Source: Gigaspora rosea
Taxonomy: Eukaryota; Glomeromycota; Glomeromycetes; Diversisporales; Gigasporaceae
DNA: 64,000 nt
Direction: 5' to 3'
NCBI GenBank assembly: GCA_003550325.1
Contig: QKWP01000683.1
Coordinates: 123,226-187,225 of the forward strand
Part shown: positions 54,570 through 64,000 of the stretch, piece after piece
Layout: every line of letters starts with the position of its first letter
How positions within the stretch are numbered: position 1 is the stretch's first letter
Translations under genes and position numbers: made by a program
The notes under the pieces: generated by a model
Databases searched by the model: none
Told to the model about the DNA's origin: nothing
Seen by the model: only the letters and a program-made list of their open reading frames with translations

Positions 54570-54773
54570 TAGTCACCTCTTTCTAATCCGAACTTCTCTA
54601 AACAAAACACTATTAAACTCTCTCTAAACTGAACAAAATCTTCTAGAACATTTGTAAATTTTATTATAAAGTTCAGATAAACCATATATAACTTTTTGAA
54701 AACTGAACTTTTTCAAATTTTTATATAGTAAAAAAAAGCAGTTCCAGCAGTTCGGATTAGAGAGAGTTGACTG
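54570..54773. mobile_element. Tc1/mariner-type MITE with AGTCA(A/C)CTCT ends
   Basis: 204 bp. The left end TAGTCACCTCTTTCTAATCC then GAAC mirrors GTTCGGATTAGAGAGAGTTG then ACTG, flanked by TA at 54568-54569 and 54774-54775. CAGTCAACTCTC-like termini with TA duplications are typical of mariner/Tigger-type elements. Confidence 0.85.
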
Positions 54774-54879
54774 TAGATGGCATGCTATGTGGTATGCCAA
54801 AATTTTTAAGCATGCCAGGCACTCTAATGCCAGGTAGGCGCTTTATGCTTCCAAATTGGTATATCCAAAATCTGGAATA

Positions 54880-55850
54880 TACTTAGAAGATCCATTACTA
54901 GTATACTTCTTGGGGTTCGTATCTCAAGCCATGTAGCTGCCTCTATCTCATTAAGTAAGTATCTCAAGCCTGCATGCTGCCATAACCAGCTGGTTTCCTG
55001 CAACTTGAGGACCCAGGATTTAACATTTCAAATTTGGAAATATGCGAACAATTGCACTTCCCACTATAGTAGTGAGGTTCATATTTTGCAAATGCTTCTA
55101 GTGCCAAATATAGTTGGATGGCATCATGAGGCTAGAGAGAACCTGGTTACCACTGCATGCACTTATACTAGCATATACCCGTATTGGTAGTCCCAAATCC
55201 TCTTAATGTCCGAAGATTCCTATATAAGTACAGCCAGAGCTCCATTGGGTCTTGATATGTACACATCTCCATGCTTCCACTTCTTATTGGCTGATCAGTT
55301 TCGTCTGCCCTTGCAGAGTTCACTAAATCCCAATACCTGGTCAGTTACTCTTTGGATTCTTTTTCCCAATCATTCCACCAGTTGGTCCAAAAGGATCGGT
55401 CTGCTAGGCTTTATGTGTCTAAGGTCTCCTTTTTCTTGGTTCATACTTCTGTAACACATGCTCTTTTCCTCTGGTGCGACTCCGATAGCCAGGTTGGTAG
55501 GCCCCTTTGCTATAGAGGCTCTTGCCTGTTCAGATTTTCTGGCCAGTCACCACTGAGATCCTTTTCCCCGGTACTATCGAAAGTTCAGCTACCTCTCTAC
55601 TCGGGACTTGCCAAACGGGTTTCAATTGTTCCGGTCTCTTGGATTTGTCTGTATAACTTATACAACTATACTGAAGCTCTCATTCAAAATAGTGATACCA
55701 AGGTTACAGGTAATATACCTGACCGATCGATGAACAAATGTTACTATACTATTTTCCAATTCATTTCTAGTGCGATTTGAACTCTAGACCTGCTGCTTGG
55801 GGTGACAACTAGACAGTAACAAGACAGCTTAGCTTTTCTATATCACCATA
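54880..55850 (-). mobile_element. tRNA-headed retroposon, copy 3
   Basis: The minus-strand head GGTGATATAGAAAAGC ... GCAGCAGGTCTAGAGTTC then AAATCGC contains a degraded B box and matches the head at 27744. The body shares GGTATATTACCTGTAACC and the coding-like words WQVPSREVAEL and YQPGYRSRTRGK with copy 2. The 3' end is not sharply defined. Confidence 0.65.
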
Positions 55851-55867
55851 CTATATAGCAATTAGTA

Positions 55868-56183
55868 CCGTATATTCCCGAAAATAAGCTACCTTTTTTG
55901 GGCCAAAAATTATACGAAAAAACGTGGGATAGCTTATTTTTGGCATATAGCTGTTTTTGAAAAAATTGAAAAACGTACTAATAAAAAGTTGTCAAAATGA
56001 CACCATATTTTTATTGTAAGTGTATTTTGATGCGCTGAACAACTTTACTTAATCGACCTTTTAAAGTTTACTTAGTAAAAAAAAAGTTTTATATATAGCA
56101 ACTGTTAACGCATTTTTTGAGATTTTTGAAAAAAACAGGGTGGTAGCTTATTTTCGGAGTAGCTTATTTTTGGGAATATATCG
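55868..56183. mobile_element. TA-flanked MITE (CCGTATATTCCC family), copy 4
   Basis: 316 bp. It begins CCGTATATTCCCGAAAATAA and ends TTTGGGAATATATCG, flanked by TA at 55866-55867 and 56184-56185. Confidence 0.9.
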
Positions 56184-56395
56184 TAAATAATATATAAATG
56201 GAGCCTTTAAATAAATAATAACTAAAATTGTATATAGCTAATTGTAGCTTTGTTAATATGTAAAATGTAATACTTTTTTATATAATAATTGATAGATTGT
56301 ATATACTTAATAAAAACTATAAGAGCAAAGGATTCTCTCTATAAACTATAAAAAAAAATAAAAAATTAAAATTTTAAACTTTGTATATATAAAAA

Positions 56396-57053
56396 GGACT
56401 TCCAGAAACTACGTAATTTTTTGTTACTAATTTATTTCAAAATTTTACCTACTCACCCACACCTAATACTCTAATAGCCAATCAAATTTTATATTTTTTT
56501 TAAAAATTATTCATATACCCAATTTTTGAAATTGATAATAACTTTTGATTTATAGTCTGTTTTGTATGATTTAACTACCAAAATGCTTATCTCGATAAGA
56601 CGATTCTAACAAGCTCAAAATCATTAAAATCTAATCACAGAATCCCAAGATTGTTTAACCTTTGTGTAATTTTAATAGTGATTTTTTAGATCGTCTCACT
56701 GGAACAAACTTTTTGGTAGTTAAATCATCCAAAATGGGCTAGTAGATCAAAAGTTATTTAAAGTTAAAGAAATTTACTTAGTAATTCTAAAAAATCACTA
56801 TTAAAATTATACAAAAGTTAAATGATCTTGGGATTCAGTAATTAGATTTTAACGATTTTGGTCTTGTTAGAATCAACTTAGCAAGATGAACATTTTGGTA
56901 GTTAAATCATCTAAATTGGCCCAGTAGATCAAATGTTATTAATAATTTTATAATTTTATACTTTTGGCCAAATTATAAAATTTGACCAGAATTATAACCC
57001 GATATTTTGGGAACCCCACTCGCCCAAAAATTATATAATTTCTGAAAGCCCCC
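56396..57053. repeat. ~660-bp foldback with internal inverted duplication
   Basis: The outer ends GGACTTCCAGAAACTACGTA and TTATATAATTTCTGAAAGCC pair imperfectly. Inside, GATTTAACTACCAAAATG (left) recurs as its complement near 56720 and 56895, and TAGTGATTTTTTAGA pairs with TCTAAAAAATCACTA. It is a multi-armed palindromic structure with no coding capacity. Confidence 0.65.
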
Positions 57054-57102
57054 TAACCAAATAAAAATAACTTCAAAAAATTTAATAATTTAAAATATTA
57101 TT

Positions 57103-58351
57103 TATTTTTTTTTTTAGTATTAAAGTGCCTACTTTGGAGATTGGCTTTATTCAAGATATATTAGACCTCGGCATCCTACATAGAGGGAAATCCGATATTC
57201 GTACATAGACAAAAGTACAACTAACCTCACCTGCAACTTTTTTAAATAGCTACCTGAAGGTTCTACCCTAGTTGCTATACCTGCAACCCATATACTGGTG
57301 TTATGTATCTATTTAAACTCTCTGATCTTCTGCCTTCTGCCAGTTTATCTTGAATTACCAGAACACTGTTCTGGATACTAACCGCACCCTTAGAACTTTT
57401 TATCCTTAGTGAGAAGTTGGTAGAGCATTTTCCTGTCCCACACAGGTATCACCTACATTTCAGTAACATGCGCATTCACCGAGGCGAACAACTTGCAGTC
57501 AGGAGTTACCTGCAACTGCTATCATTACCTACTTTTGCTCTTGTAAAGTTCATATAACTCCAGTACCACCCTGTTCTTTTTCAGTTTTTTTCCCTTAGAA
57601 CTTTCTTTTTTCTGATTACTTTCCTACTTCCAATTCGAAGACCTGGAAGGGTTGGTCTGCTCTGGCGAACCCACTCCCTAATACATGATTTCACAACACA
57701 TGTCCTTTTCCTTCGGTGCGACTCTGGTAGTCTGGTTGGTAGGGTTTGCCATAAACCCTTTTGTTGTAAGTCTGCTTTCAGTCAGTCCGAACTAGTCAGT
57801 CAACATCTGATTCCTGTATGGGTACTGTCGAAAGTCAGCTACCTCTTTATTCGGGTCTTGCCAAGTATGGTTTTCTTTTGTTCTACGGTTCTATGCATAA
57901 CACAGCACCTGTGCTCCCCAGGATCTATACGCCAGAACCCCGAAAAACTCTGATACAACTCAGATCAGAGTTTGTATAATTTTAGCAGTATTTTAGCCAA
58001 ATAAATGTATAAAATAAAGCAAAATTTGAAATTTTACTATATAAAAATACAACGTTTAATAAATTTCTATGAAAATTTTCTTTTTTAAAATCATCCAAGT
58101 TGTATTAGAGTTCTTCAGGGTCCTTATGTGCCCTAGTTCTGTGTGTAATATAGTGCCAGAGCTCCCAATATGAGTTGGTATAACCCAGGAAACAAATTTG
58201 TACATTTGAGCTCAGAGTCCAGGTTACCGTAATACAGGTAAATTTTTCAAAATTGTCTCCAGTAGAATTTAAACTCTGTACCTTTGTTACAACTGCTTGG
58301 GAGATAACACTTAGATGACAACAATCCAACTACACTATATTACTACACCCT
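57103..58351 (-). mobile_element. tRNA-headed retroposon, copy 4
   Basis: Flanked by a 15-bp duplication, ATTTAAAATATTATT (57088-57102) and ATTTAAAATTTTATT (58352-58366), 14 of 15. The A tail is seen as poly(T) at 57105-57116. The minus-strand head near 58350 is GGTGTAGTAATATAGTG, with an eroded B box (AGAGTTTAAATTC). The body matches copy 3 (TGCGACTC(C/T)GGTAG, TACTGTCGAAAG and TCAGCTACCTCT on the plus strand). An AT-rich stretch at ~57976-58095 looks like an insertion. Confidence 0.75.
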
Positions 58352-58429
58352 ATTTAAAATTTTATTATAAAAACTATATTTTAATATTTAAATAAGTTTT
58401 TTTATTAAATTTTATTAAAACAAATTTTA

Positions 58430-58782
58430 ATATATAGTAATATAGTATAGTTGGATTGTTGTTATCTATTTAAGCATTTGGTAACAAAGATACAAGTTCA
58501 AATTTTACTAAAAATGTTTTCAAACAATTATATTTTATTATAATAATCTAGACTCAAAGCTATGTAATCTGGATATACAATTCAATTTTGAAACCTATAG
58601 CAGTATTGTATATTTTGGCATCCAAAGCCTTTTTTGATCTTGTCCATATTCAAAATATCTAAATATTCAAAATTGTTCAAAGCTTGCTCAGGCTTTAATC
58701 ATTAATAAATTTGTCTAAAAAATTATATAACTATATATTTTTTTTTAGGTGCTAAACATATCCTTGTTAAAATTATTTTTTA
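58430..58782 (+). mobile_element. probable tRNA-headed retroposon fragment, plus strand
   Basis: TAGTAATATAGTATAGTTGG then ATTGTTGTTATCT and CAAGTTCAAATTTTAC mirror the head of copy 4 in the opposite orientation. The body is too eroded to define its end. Confidence 0.5.
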
Positions 58783-59640
58783 TTTTTTTTTTAAGGTAAG
58801 GTTATGCCTCTGGTCTTTATTAAGTGTATATCGATTATTACAACATTGTTGTACAATTTTTATACTATCTACTAAGTACTGAAACTAAGACTATTTTATT
58901 TCTAACCTAAACCTACTGTGAAATAGTAGGCCGATTTAGGAATATTGGTACGGCGATATGTACTATACCAGGCACGTGCCCACAACACATGACGATAGTC
59001 ATGTGATGACCATTGAACCCTTCATTTCACGATCATTATTATTTTATTTCTTTTTATTTTCCTTTTAGTATAGTATTTAGTATTTATTTATTTCTATATT
59101 TATTTATTTGTTTAGTTTCGTATAGCTGCCCTGTAAAACTGTTTACTTCATCGTGATGCATATCGTCATTATGCATCATTCATTATGCATAAGATCGTTA
59201 TGCATGAGATCGTTATGTTAGTGTATCGAATCTTTTGTAAATAGTTTCAAGATAGTATAGAATTATAAGTATAAAAATGATCTCTTTTGTACTAAGGGAA
59301 CATCATGATCCATAGTGATATCTTAAAATCTATCTAATAAAAGCCTCTTCATTTTGAATTTCTTCTAACAAAGACCTAACACATACTCATAATCGAACAT
59401 TTCAATTACACTACCAGAGCCTTCCATATTTCCATTTATATGACTGATCTGGCTTTGTATATCTCTCTTCCACCAACAATTGGTACTGGTATTCACATGT
59501 CTGCTACTTTACCCAACTACCTAGTATCATCTCTTTCAATTTGGTGTAGTATTGCCAGGTATGTGCTTTATGCTTTATATTTTTGTTAAAATTAAATAGA
59601 TTAGTTTAATAAAATTTTTAAATAATTTTATTTTATTTAA
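58783..59640. other. possible retroposon 3' end, then unique DNA
   Basis: Poly(T) at ~58783-58794 is followed by AAGGTAAGGTTATGCCTCTG and TTATTACAACATTGTTGTAC. The latter resembles ATTATTACAATGTTATACAA just inside copy 1 at 26154, suggesting the minus-strand 3' end of another retroposon. Its 5' end was not found. No gene recognised. Confidence 0.35.
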
Positions 59641-59690
59641 TCATTCAAGATAGGTGTTAGTTTATGCGACCTGTCACCATAGCAACCCTG

Positions 59691-59784
59691 TAATTGACCA
59701 ATAAAAATTGATTATGTGAATCATGTGCTTAATTGAGATCAATCAAGCACGTGATCCATGTGATCAATTTTTATTGGTCAATTA
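59691..59784. repeat. 94-bp hairpin
   Basis: TAATTGACCAATAAAAATTG at the left pairs with CAATTTTTATTGGTCAATTA at the right, with CACGTGATCCATG/CATGTGCTT-type pairing towards a short loop. Confidence 0.85.
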
Positions 59785-59874
59785 GGCCACAAAAATTTAA
59801 TTTTTCATTTTTGTATAATGCTGAACCAATTCTAAAAAAAAATTTCAAATGTACCAATTATTCCACTTTTTTAC

Positions 59875-60215
59875 TTAATTTTTTACTAGTATCATGCGAT
59901 AGTAATCTTAATTTTCTGGATTACTTGATAGATTTGAAAAAAATTCAAGGTTTTTTGATTCTGTATATGTGAGTCAAATTTTTTTTAATCTACACTAGTG
60001 TCACGCAATAGTGATTTTAATTTTTGGATTACTTAATAAATTCAAAGTTTTTTGATTCTATGTATATGGGTTGGAATTATTTTTTTTAATCTAATATAAA
60101 GTAATTATTCTGTTTTTCTACTTAATTTTTTTACTAGTATCATGTAATAGTGACCTTAATTTTCTGGATTACTTGTGTATATGGATCAAATTTTTTTTTT
60201 AATCTAATATAAAGA
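59875..60215. repeat. three degenerate tandem units (ACTAGTATCATG type)
   Basis: Units begin near 59885, 59993 and 60133. Each runs from ACTAGTATCATGCGATAGT (or variant) through TTTTCTGGATTACTTGATA to a TTTTTTTTAATCTA-type block. Confidence 0.7.
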
Positions 60216-60229
60216 AATATGCTCATATT

Positions 60230-60602
60230 TATTTAAAGTTTTAACTAAATAAAATTTTTATTATTAAAAAAACCAAATTAGTAAAAACCTTTAAACTAAC
60301 TTAAAAGGTTATAATTCTCTGCCCAAACCAAATTATTCCAACCTATAGCCTATAGGATTATAGGCACCAAAATTTGGGAGTAAAGTTAATTTTCGTTTGT
60401 ATAACATGGCATTCAGTTGGCGGGTCAGATTTTTTTTTTTTAATCTATTTTAACTAAAATTATAACTTAATAAAAGTTTTATTATTAAAAAATAAAAAAA
60501 AAATTAATAAAGAAGTTTGAACTAACTTAAAGGTTATAATCTACCCAAACCAAATTATCTGTTATTATAACTAATAGGATTATAATTACCAAGATTTCGC
60601 CT
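60230..60602. repeat. direct repeat of ~150 bp separated by ~60 bp
   Basis: Both halves carry TTTTATTATTAAAAAA, AACTAACTTAAAAGGTTATA (or variant), CCCAAACCAAATTAT and TAGGATTATA. Function unknown. Confidence 0.6.
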
Positions 60603-60839
60603 ATATCTTAATCTTTATTACTACAACAAAATATGTTTGCTTATTATATAATTTTCAAAATAAATTTCTAATAAAACCATCTTTAGTTTTTTGAAAAATT
60701 GGAACCAATTTCGACATTTTAGAGAAAATCTCACTGAAAAAACAACAAACTTACAGAAGGAACCCACCAAAAAATAACAAAAAATCACAATGAACCTTTC
60801 AAAATAATCCACTAAAAAACAACAAATACTTGTCAGAAG

Positions 60840-61028
60840 TAAAGTTAACACCTCTATCTGGATTTATATATCCGGATATATACTATATTATGTGATATAA
60901 CATGACATAGTATTTTTATATCCAGATATAAATAAATCTGAATTTATATTTAAATTCGAATATATACTATGATAAACCCAAATTAATCTGGATATAAAAA
61001 ATATATCTGAATAGAAATATTAACTCTA
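60840..61028. mobile_element. hAT-type MITE 6 (ATATCCGGATAT-motif element)
   Basis: 189 bp. It begins TAAAGTTAACACCTCTATCT and ends ATAGAAATATTAACTCTA, an imperfect inverted repeat. It is flanked by GTCAGAAG (60832-60839) and GTCAAAAA (61029-61036), six of eight with both differences G/A. The interior is rich in TATATCCGGATATA, ATCCAGATATA and ATCTGGATATA words. Confidence 0.72.
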
Positions 61029-61159
61029 GTCAAAAAAACTATGAGCTTACTGAAAGTACAGCAAAAAAAACTATGGAGAATCAATCTTAAAAAACCCCTA
61101 GACACCAACAAAATAAAAAATGGCTTACCAAGCTACTCGAATTGCACAACTTTGTAACT

Positions 61160-61316
61160 TCTAAGGCTTCAATGATAGCTACAACGACGACTTTAACAAC
61201 GGTTCCAAAGCTTTAACGACAGTTCTAATACTTCAATAACAGTTCTAACGATGACTCCAAGGCTTCAACAATAGTTTCAATGACAACTTCAATGACAGCT
61301 ATAGTGACAACTCCTA
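61160..61316. repeat. degenerate minisatellite (TTCAATGACAGTTCTAA type)
   Basis: Units of about 12-18 bp such as CTTCAATGATAGCTACAACG, CTTTAACGACAGTTCTAA and CTTCAATAACAGTTCTAA. No start codon or gene context. Confidence 0.55.
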
Positions 61317-61530
61317 AAAAAAGAAAAAAAAACAAAGCTTGTTATTAAATAATCAAAATAAAAAAAAAACAAGCACAAAAAAAACAATAATTATCAAAAA
61401 GATAATTATTATTTATTTATAATTGCTAATCTTAAAAATAATTGGCTAATTATAGAGTCACTATAGTGATAGGTCACCATTTATAATTTTCTATTCAAAA
61501 TTGTCCAAACTACTTTTCAAAGCTGTTCTG
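61317..61530. other. AT-rich DNA, no gene seen
   Basis: Short A-rich stretch between the minisatellite and the MITE. Confidence 0.4.
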
Positions 61531-61533
61531 TAA

Positions 61534-61694
61534 GGGAAATAACAGATATTACGTAATATTTTTTTACTATACCCTCTACCCCCTCCCCTACATAAGAGAA
61601 ATTTGATTGGCTGTTATAAATTTATATATCTAACGTAAGAAAATCAGAGACCCCCCTCCACCCTCAGGATATTACGTAATATCAGTTATTACCC
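61534..61694. mobile_element. PIF/Harbinger-type MITE, copy 2
   Basis: 161 bp. It begins GGGAAATAACAGATATTACG and ends TAATATCAGTTATTACCC, flanked by TAA at 61531-61533 and 61695-61697. Both subterminal regions carry the palindrome ATATTACGTAATAT. C-rich blocks (TACCCCCTCCCC and ACCCCCCTCCACCC) link it to 26314-26464. Confidence 0.85.
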
Positions 61695-61814
61695 TAACAA
61701 TATTAGCTTATAGTATTTATATTTTATATAAAGAAATACAAACTAGTATTACAGATAATACAAATTTAAATAAGATTAATATAGAATATAAATCCCAAAA
61801 GTATAATAGATAGA

Positions 61815-61970
61815 AAAATTATACTTAACAAGATCTAAGTGAAGAAGTAGCCAGATTTTTGATAATGCTACAGTATAGAATCTGATTAAAAATAAAAGCT
61901 AGAAGGCTAAATAATATAGAGTTAGAAGGACCTAACCAATCTGGCTACTAGAAATATATTAGAAAAAAAG
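61815..61970 (+). mobile_element. degraded body fragment of tRNA-headed retroposon family
   Basis: GAAGAAGTAGCCAGATTTTT, GATAATGCTAC and CCAATCTGGCTACTAGA are eroded forms of the coding-like body in copy 2 (EVAKFFDSAT and QPGYW). No head or tail. Confidence 0.45.
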
Positions 61971-62099
61971 TGCATGTATTTCAAAAATATAAGTTATATT
62001 AAGAAAAAAAAGATTATATAGTGTTATCCTATATCCACTTCTTCAAAGATATTAGGTAACTAGAGCGATCTTAGACAGTGAACACTTTGTGTAACCTCA

Positions 62100-62719
62100 C
62101 TTTGTTACTGTGATATATCTAAGTCGGAAGGCGTTTTTTAATAAAACTTAACAAAGAAGATTTAAGGCAATTTGCAATTACGAAAGAGACTACAATTAGA
62201 AGTATATGAGGATACTAATAATTGTTTAATTTGTGTAGTTAATAGTTGTTTTTATTAGTGAAAGAGTATGAAGACTCGATGTTGAACTTGGGGTCCACAT
62301 CGGCCGCTTTTATACATTTTTGTTTTTCACAAATGTAACGGACTATATCTATTACATGTGCAATAAATGCTATATCTATTACTAATAAAATATATAGTAT
62401 AAATGATATAAATGTAATATATGAAATAAATGATATATGTGTTATAAATAAAATATAGAGTATATATGCTATAAATATGACATGTTTTATAAATGCCATA
62501 TATGCGTTTTGGCGCGCAGTAGATCGCCTAGCCAATCAAATTGTAGATCTGATACTTGATCATCTATTGGTTCCGATCTTGGTAACCAATGGTCGTACAG
62601 GGATGATCTATAGCTTGTTCGAACCGTCTCATTGAGCTGAGTCGAATGGTGGTTGCATCGAATTCTAATCACTGGATCGAGAGTTATGCCCGTTTTTGTG
62701 TAATTTTTATAGGTCAACA
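62100..62719 (-). repeat. possible solo LTR related to Gypsy-1
   Basis: Starts TGTAACCTCACTTTG and contains GAAAGAGACTACAATTAGAA then GTATATGAGGATACTAATAA, similar to GAAAGAGGCAAAACGGCTAA then GGTATATGGAGATACTAATA in the Gypsy-1 LTR. A TA-rich array of ATAAATGATAT-type units (62360-62500) sits where Gypsy-1 has its TGTGATC array. It could end at TCAACA (62719). No matching target duplication, so limits are tentative. Confidence 0.45.
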
Positions 62720-63170
62720 ATAGTATATTGTAATATAGTAACTTTTAGACAAGAAACTATATCACTTGACTTAAGGGTAGGGTGTACGTAGATCATTTTT
62801 CATATGATCTATATGGTAGATTGAATTTTTATATAGTAAATAAAAATATGCTTTTAATAAGGATTAAGTTATATACGACGCATGTGATAATGTCACCTAT
62901 AGATCATCTCTGTATTGATAAAGTTTAGTTTTTGTTAGTTTAGGATTAGGGTGAGCATCTAGGTTTAGGGTCAAGGTTTGGGGGTATATAGGACCCCGGA
63001 CATCTCTAATATAGGTCATAAATGATCTGCATAAATTTGAAGGTTTTTGCTATCCCTAAAATCAAGTAAATTTGCTGAAAATTTAATTATTACATATAAA
63101 TTTTTAGTAATTTGCTAAAAACTAAATTTTCACATCTATTTTTATAAATCAAAATAATATATATATTTTT
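62720..63170. other. intergenic DNA, no gene seen
   Basis: Includes AGGATTAGGGTGAGCATC and TAGGTTTAGGGTCAAGG words near 62941-62980. Nothing else recognised. Confidence 0.4.
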
Positions 63171-63618
63171 GAGTGTTGAACAAATTTTCTTGAGCATAAA
63201 GTTAGAATCAATTAGTAAAATTTGGAGAATCATAAAATTTTTTAGTATTTTTATTAATAAAATTATATAAAATATTATAATTCTCCAAATTTTACTAATT
63301 GATTCTAACTTTGTACCCTAAGAAAACTTGTTCAGCGCATAAAAATACATTATTCCGGCATATTTGTTTTTATATTTTTTGAAAATTTAAGAGAAGATGC
63401 TTAATTTTGGATTTTTTGATCAAAAAATCCAAAATTAAGCATTTTATCTTAAATTTTCAAGAAATATAAAAATAAATATGCCAGAATAATGTATTTTTAT
63501 GTGCTAAACAAGTTTTCTTAGGGCACAATATTAGGATCAATTAGTAAAATTTAGAGAATCATGGAATTTTTTAGTATTATTATTAATAAAATTATATAAA
63601 ATATTATAATTCTCCAAA
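63171..63618. repeat. nested palindromic element, cut by retroposon R copy 2
   Basis: Two consecutive palindromes are centred near 63258 and 63421. The block CAATTAGTAAAATTTGGAGA ... ATTATAATTCTCCAAATTT at 63210-63290 recurs at 63538-63618 as the start of a third arm that is truncated exactly where retroposon R begins. The second palindrome has a perfect core, GGATTTTTTGATCAAAAAAT then CC. Confidence 0.8.
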
Positions 63619-63633
63619 TTTTTTGAATGATAA

Positions 63634-64000
63634 CAGCAGAACTCTTCCCGTAGATCACTTGTACAAATTTCCAAACAAAAAAAAAACAAAAATTTTTTCA
63701 TTAGTAAAAGACGAAGCAGCTAGTAATACTGGTTTTTATAAAGGTCAACCTTCCTTGTGTTGTCAGGGACTCCTTTATATATTTGGCACGCAAGCCAGAA
63801 GCGTCAGTTGTGCAAAATAACTGGCAGTGGGTGCCCTTAGTACAAGAAATTCTAGTGGAAGTTAAAAAAGAAAACTTTCGTCGACGAAGGGATTATAGCT
63901 TGACCAGGCGGTGAACTAAGAAAAATGAGTTTTTCATCACTCTTTTTAAGGTTTTTGGTTACAAGGACTTATTCAACCATATACCCACTATCATATTCTC
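63634..64000 (+). mobile_element. retroposon R, copy 2 (runs off the window)
   Basis: Homologous in the opposite orientation to 17470-17810 (5' part of copy 1). Shared words include GTAAAAGACGAAGCAG, AAATAACTGGCAGTGGGT and GTACAAGAAATTCT. It starts at nearly the same point as copy 1 (AACTCTTC...), so this is a true 5' end. The plus strand can be read through ARKPEASVVQNNWQWVPLVQ in a frame also open in copy 1. The rest lies beyond the window. Confidence 0.8.

Noticed and set aside
62239..62535. Hydrophobic 98-codon frame resembling a membrane protein
   Set aside because: Produced by an ATAAATGATAT-type array; isoleucine-rich low complexity.
1..64000. CRISPR arrays, bacterial operons, rRNA genes or complete tRNA genes
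   Set aside because: None seen; tandem repeats here are diverged minisatellites without regular spacers, and the gene and transposon types are eukaryotic.

Overview
This is an AT-rich eukaryotic segment, almost certainly fungal. The TTAGGG-like motifs, BED-type hAT transposase, Ty3/Gypsy elements and dense fields of small inverted-repeat elements fit an arbuscular-mycorrhizal (Glomeromycotina) type of genome. That placement is an inference; no host housekeeping gene is present to confirm it. There is a 479-base assembly gap at 789-1267 and a single N at 9050, next to an exact 363-bp duplication that looks like an assembly artefact.

Layout. 1-16 kb: gene-poor DNA full of MITEs and foldbacks, with one convincing small host gene at 12691-12852. 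It encodes a 53-residue peptide with two copies of GTTEKPDGDAVNQCSIM, the second ending exactly at the stop codon as a CaaX box. The two copies differ at 11 third-codon positions and at no amino acid. This is the organisation of a prenylated peptide (pheromone-type) precursor and is the most interesting item here. 16.4-25.7 kb: a complete but decayed Ty3/Gypsy element (Gypsy-1, minus strand, 4-bp TSD GTAT) with a ~1-kb retroposon, several MITEs and a foldback nested inside. 26-28.3 kb: long tRNA-headed retroposons. 29.5-31.9 kb: a broken hAT transposase gene split by a TA-flanked MITE. 33.9-51 kb: a second Ty3/Gypsy element (Gypsy-2, minus strand, TSD ATAG). A full-length, uninterrupted non-LTR retrotransposon (LINE, 34220-41973, 17-bp TSD) sits in its 3' LTR and a hAT-type MITE in its 5' LTR. 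51-64 kb: more retroposons, MITEs, tandem repeats, a possible solo LTR, and a second copy of the ~1-kb retroposon running off the window.

How the parts relate. The nesting gives relative ages: Gypsy-1 and Gypsy-2 are old, and nine of their in-frame stops are TGA where the family context suggests CGA arginine, which fits C-to-T decay at CpG. The LINE is young and looks autonomous (ORF1 of 659 aa, ORF2 of 1707 aa with endonuclease, reverse transcriptase and a long C-terminus). The paired LTRs act as empty-site controls that confirm several MITE insertions and their target-site duplications. At least six hAT-like MITEs share TA(G/A)NG-type ends and 8-bp duplications, yet each is filled with a different short, mostly self-complementary motif. 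A separate MITE family makes 7-bp duplications.
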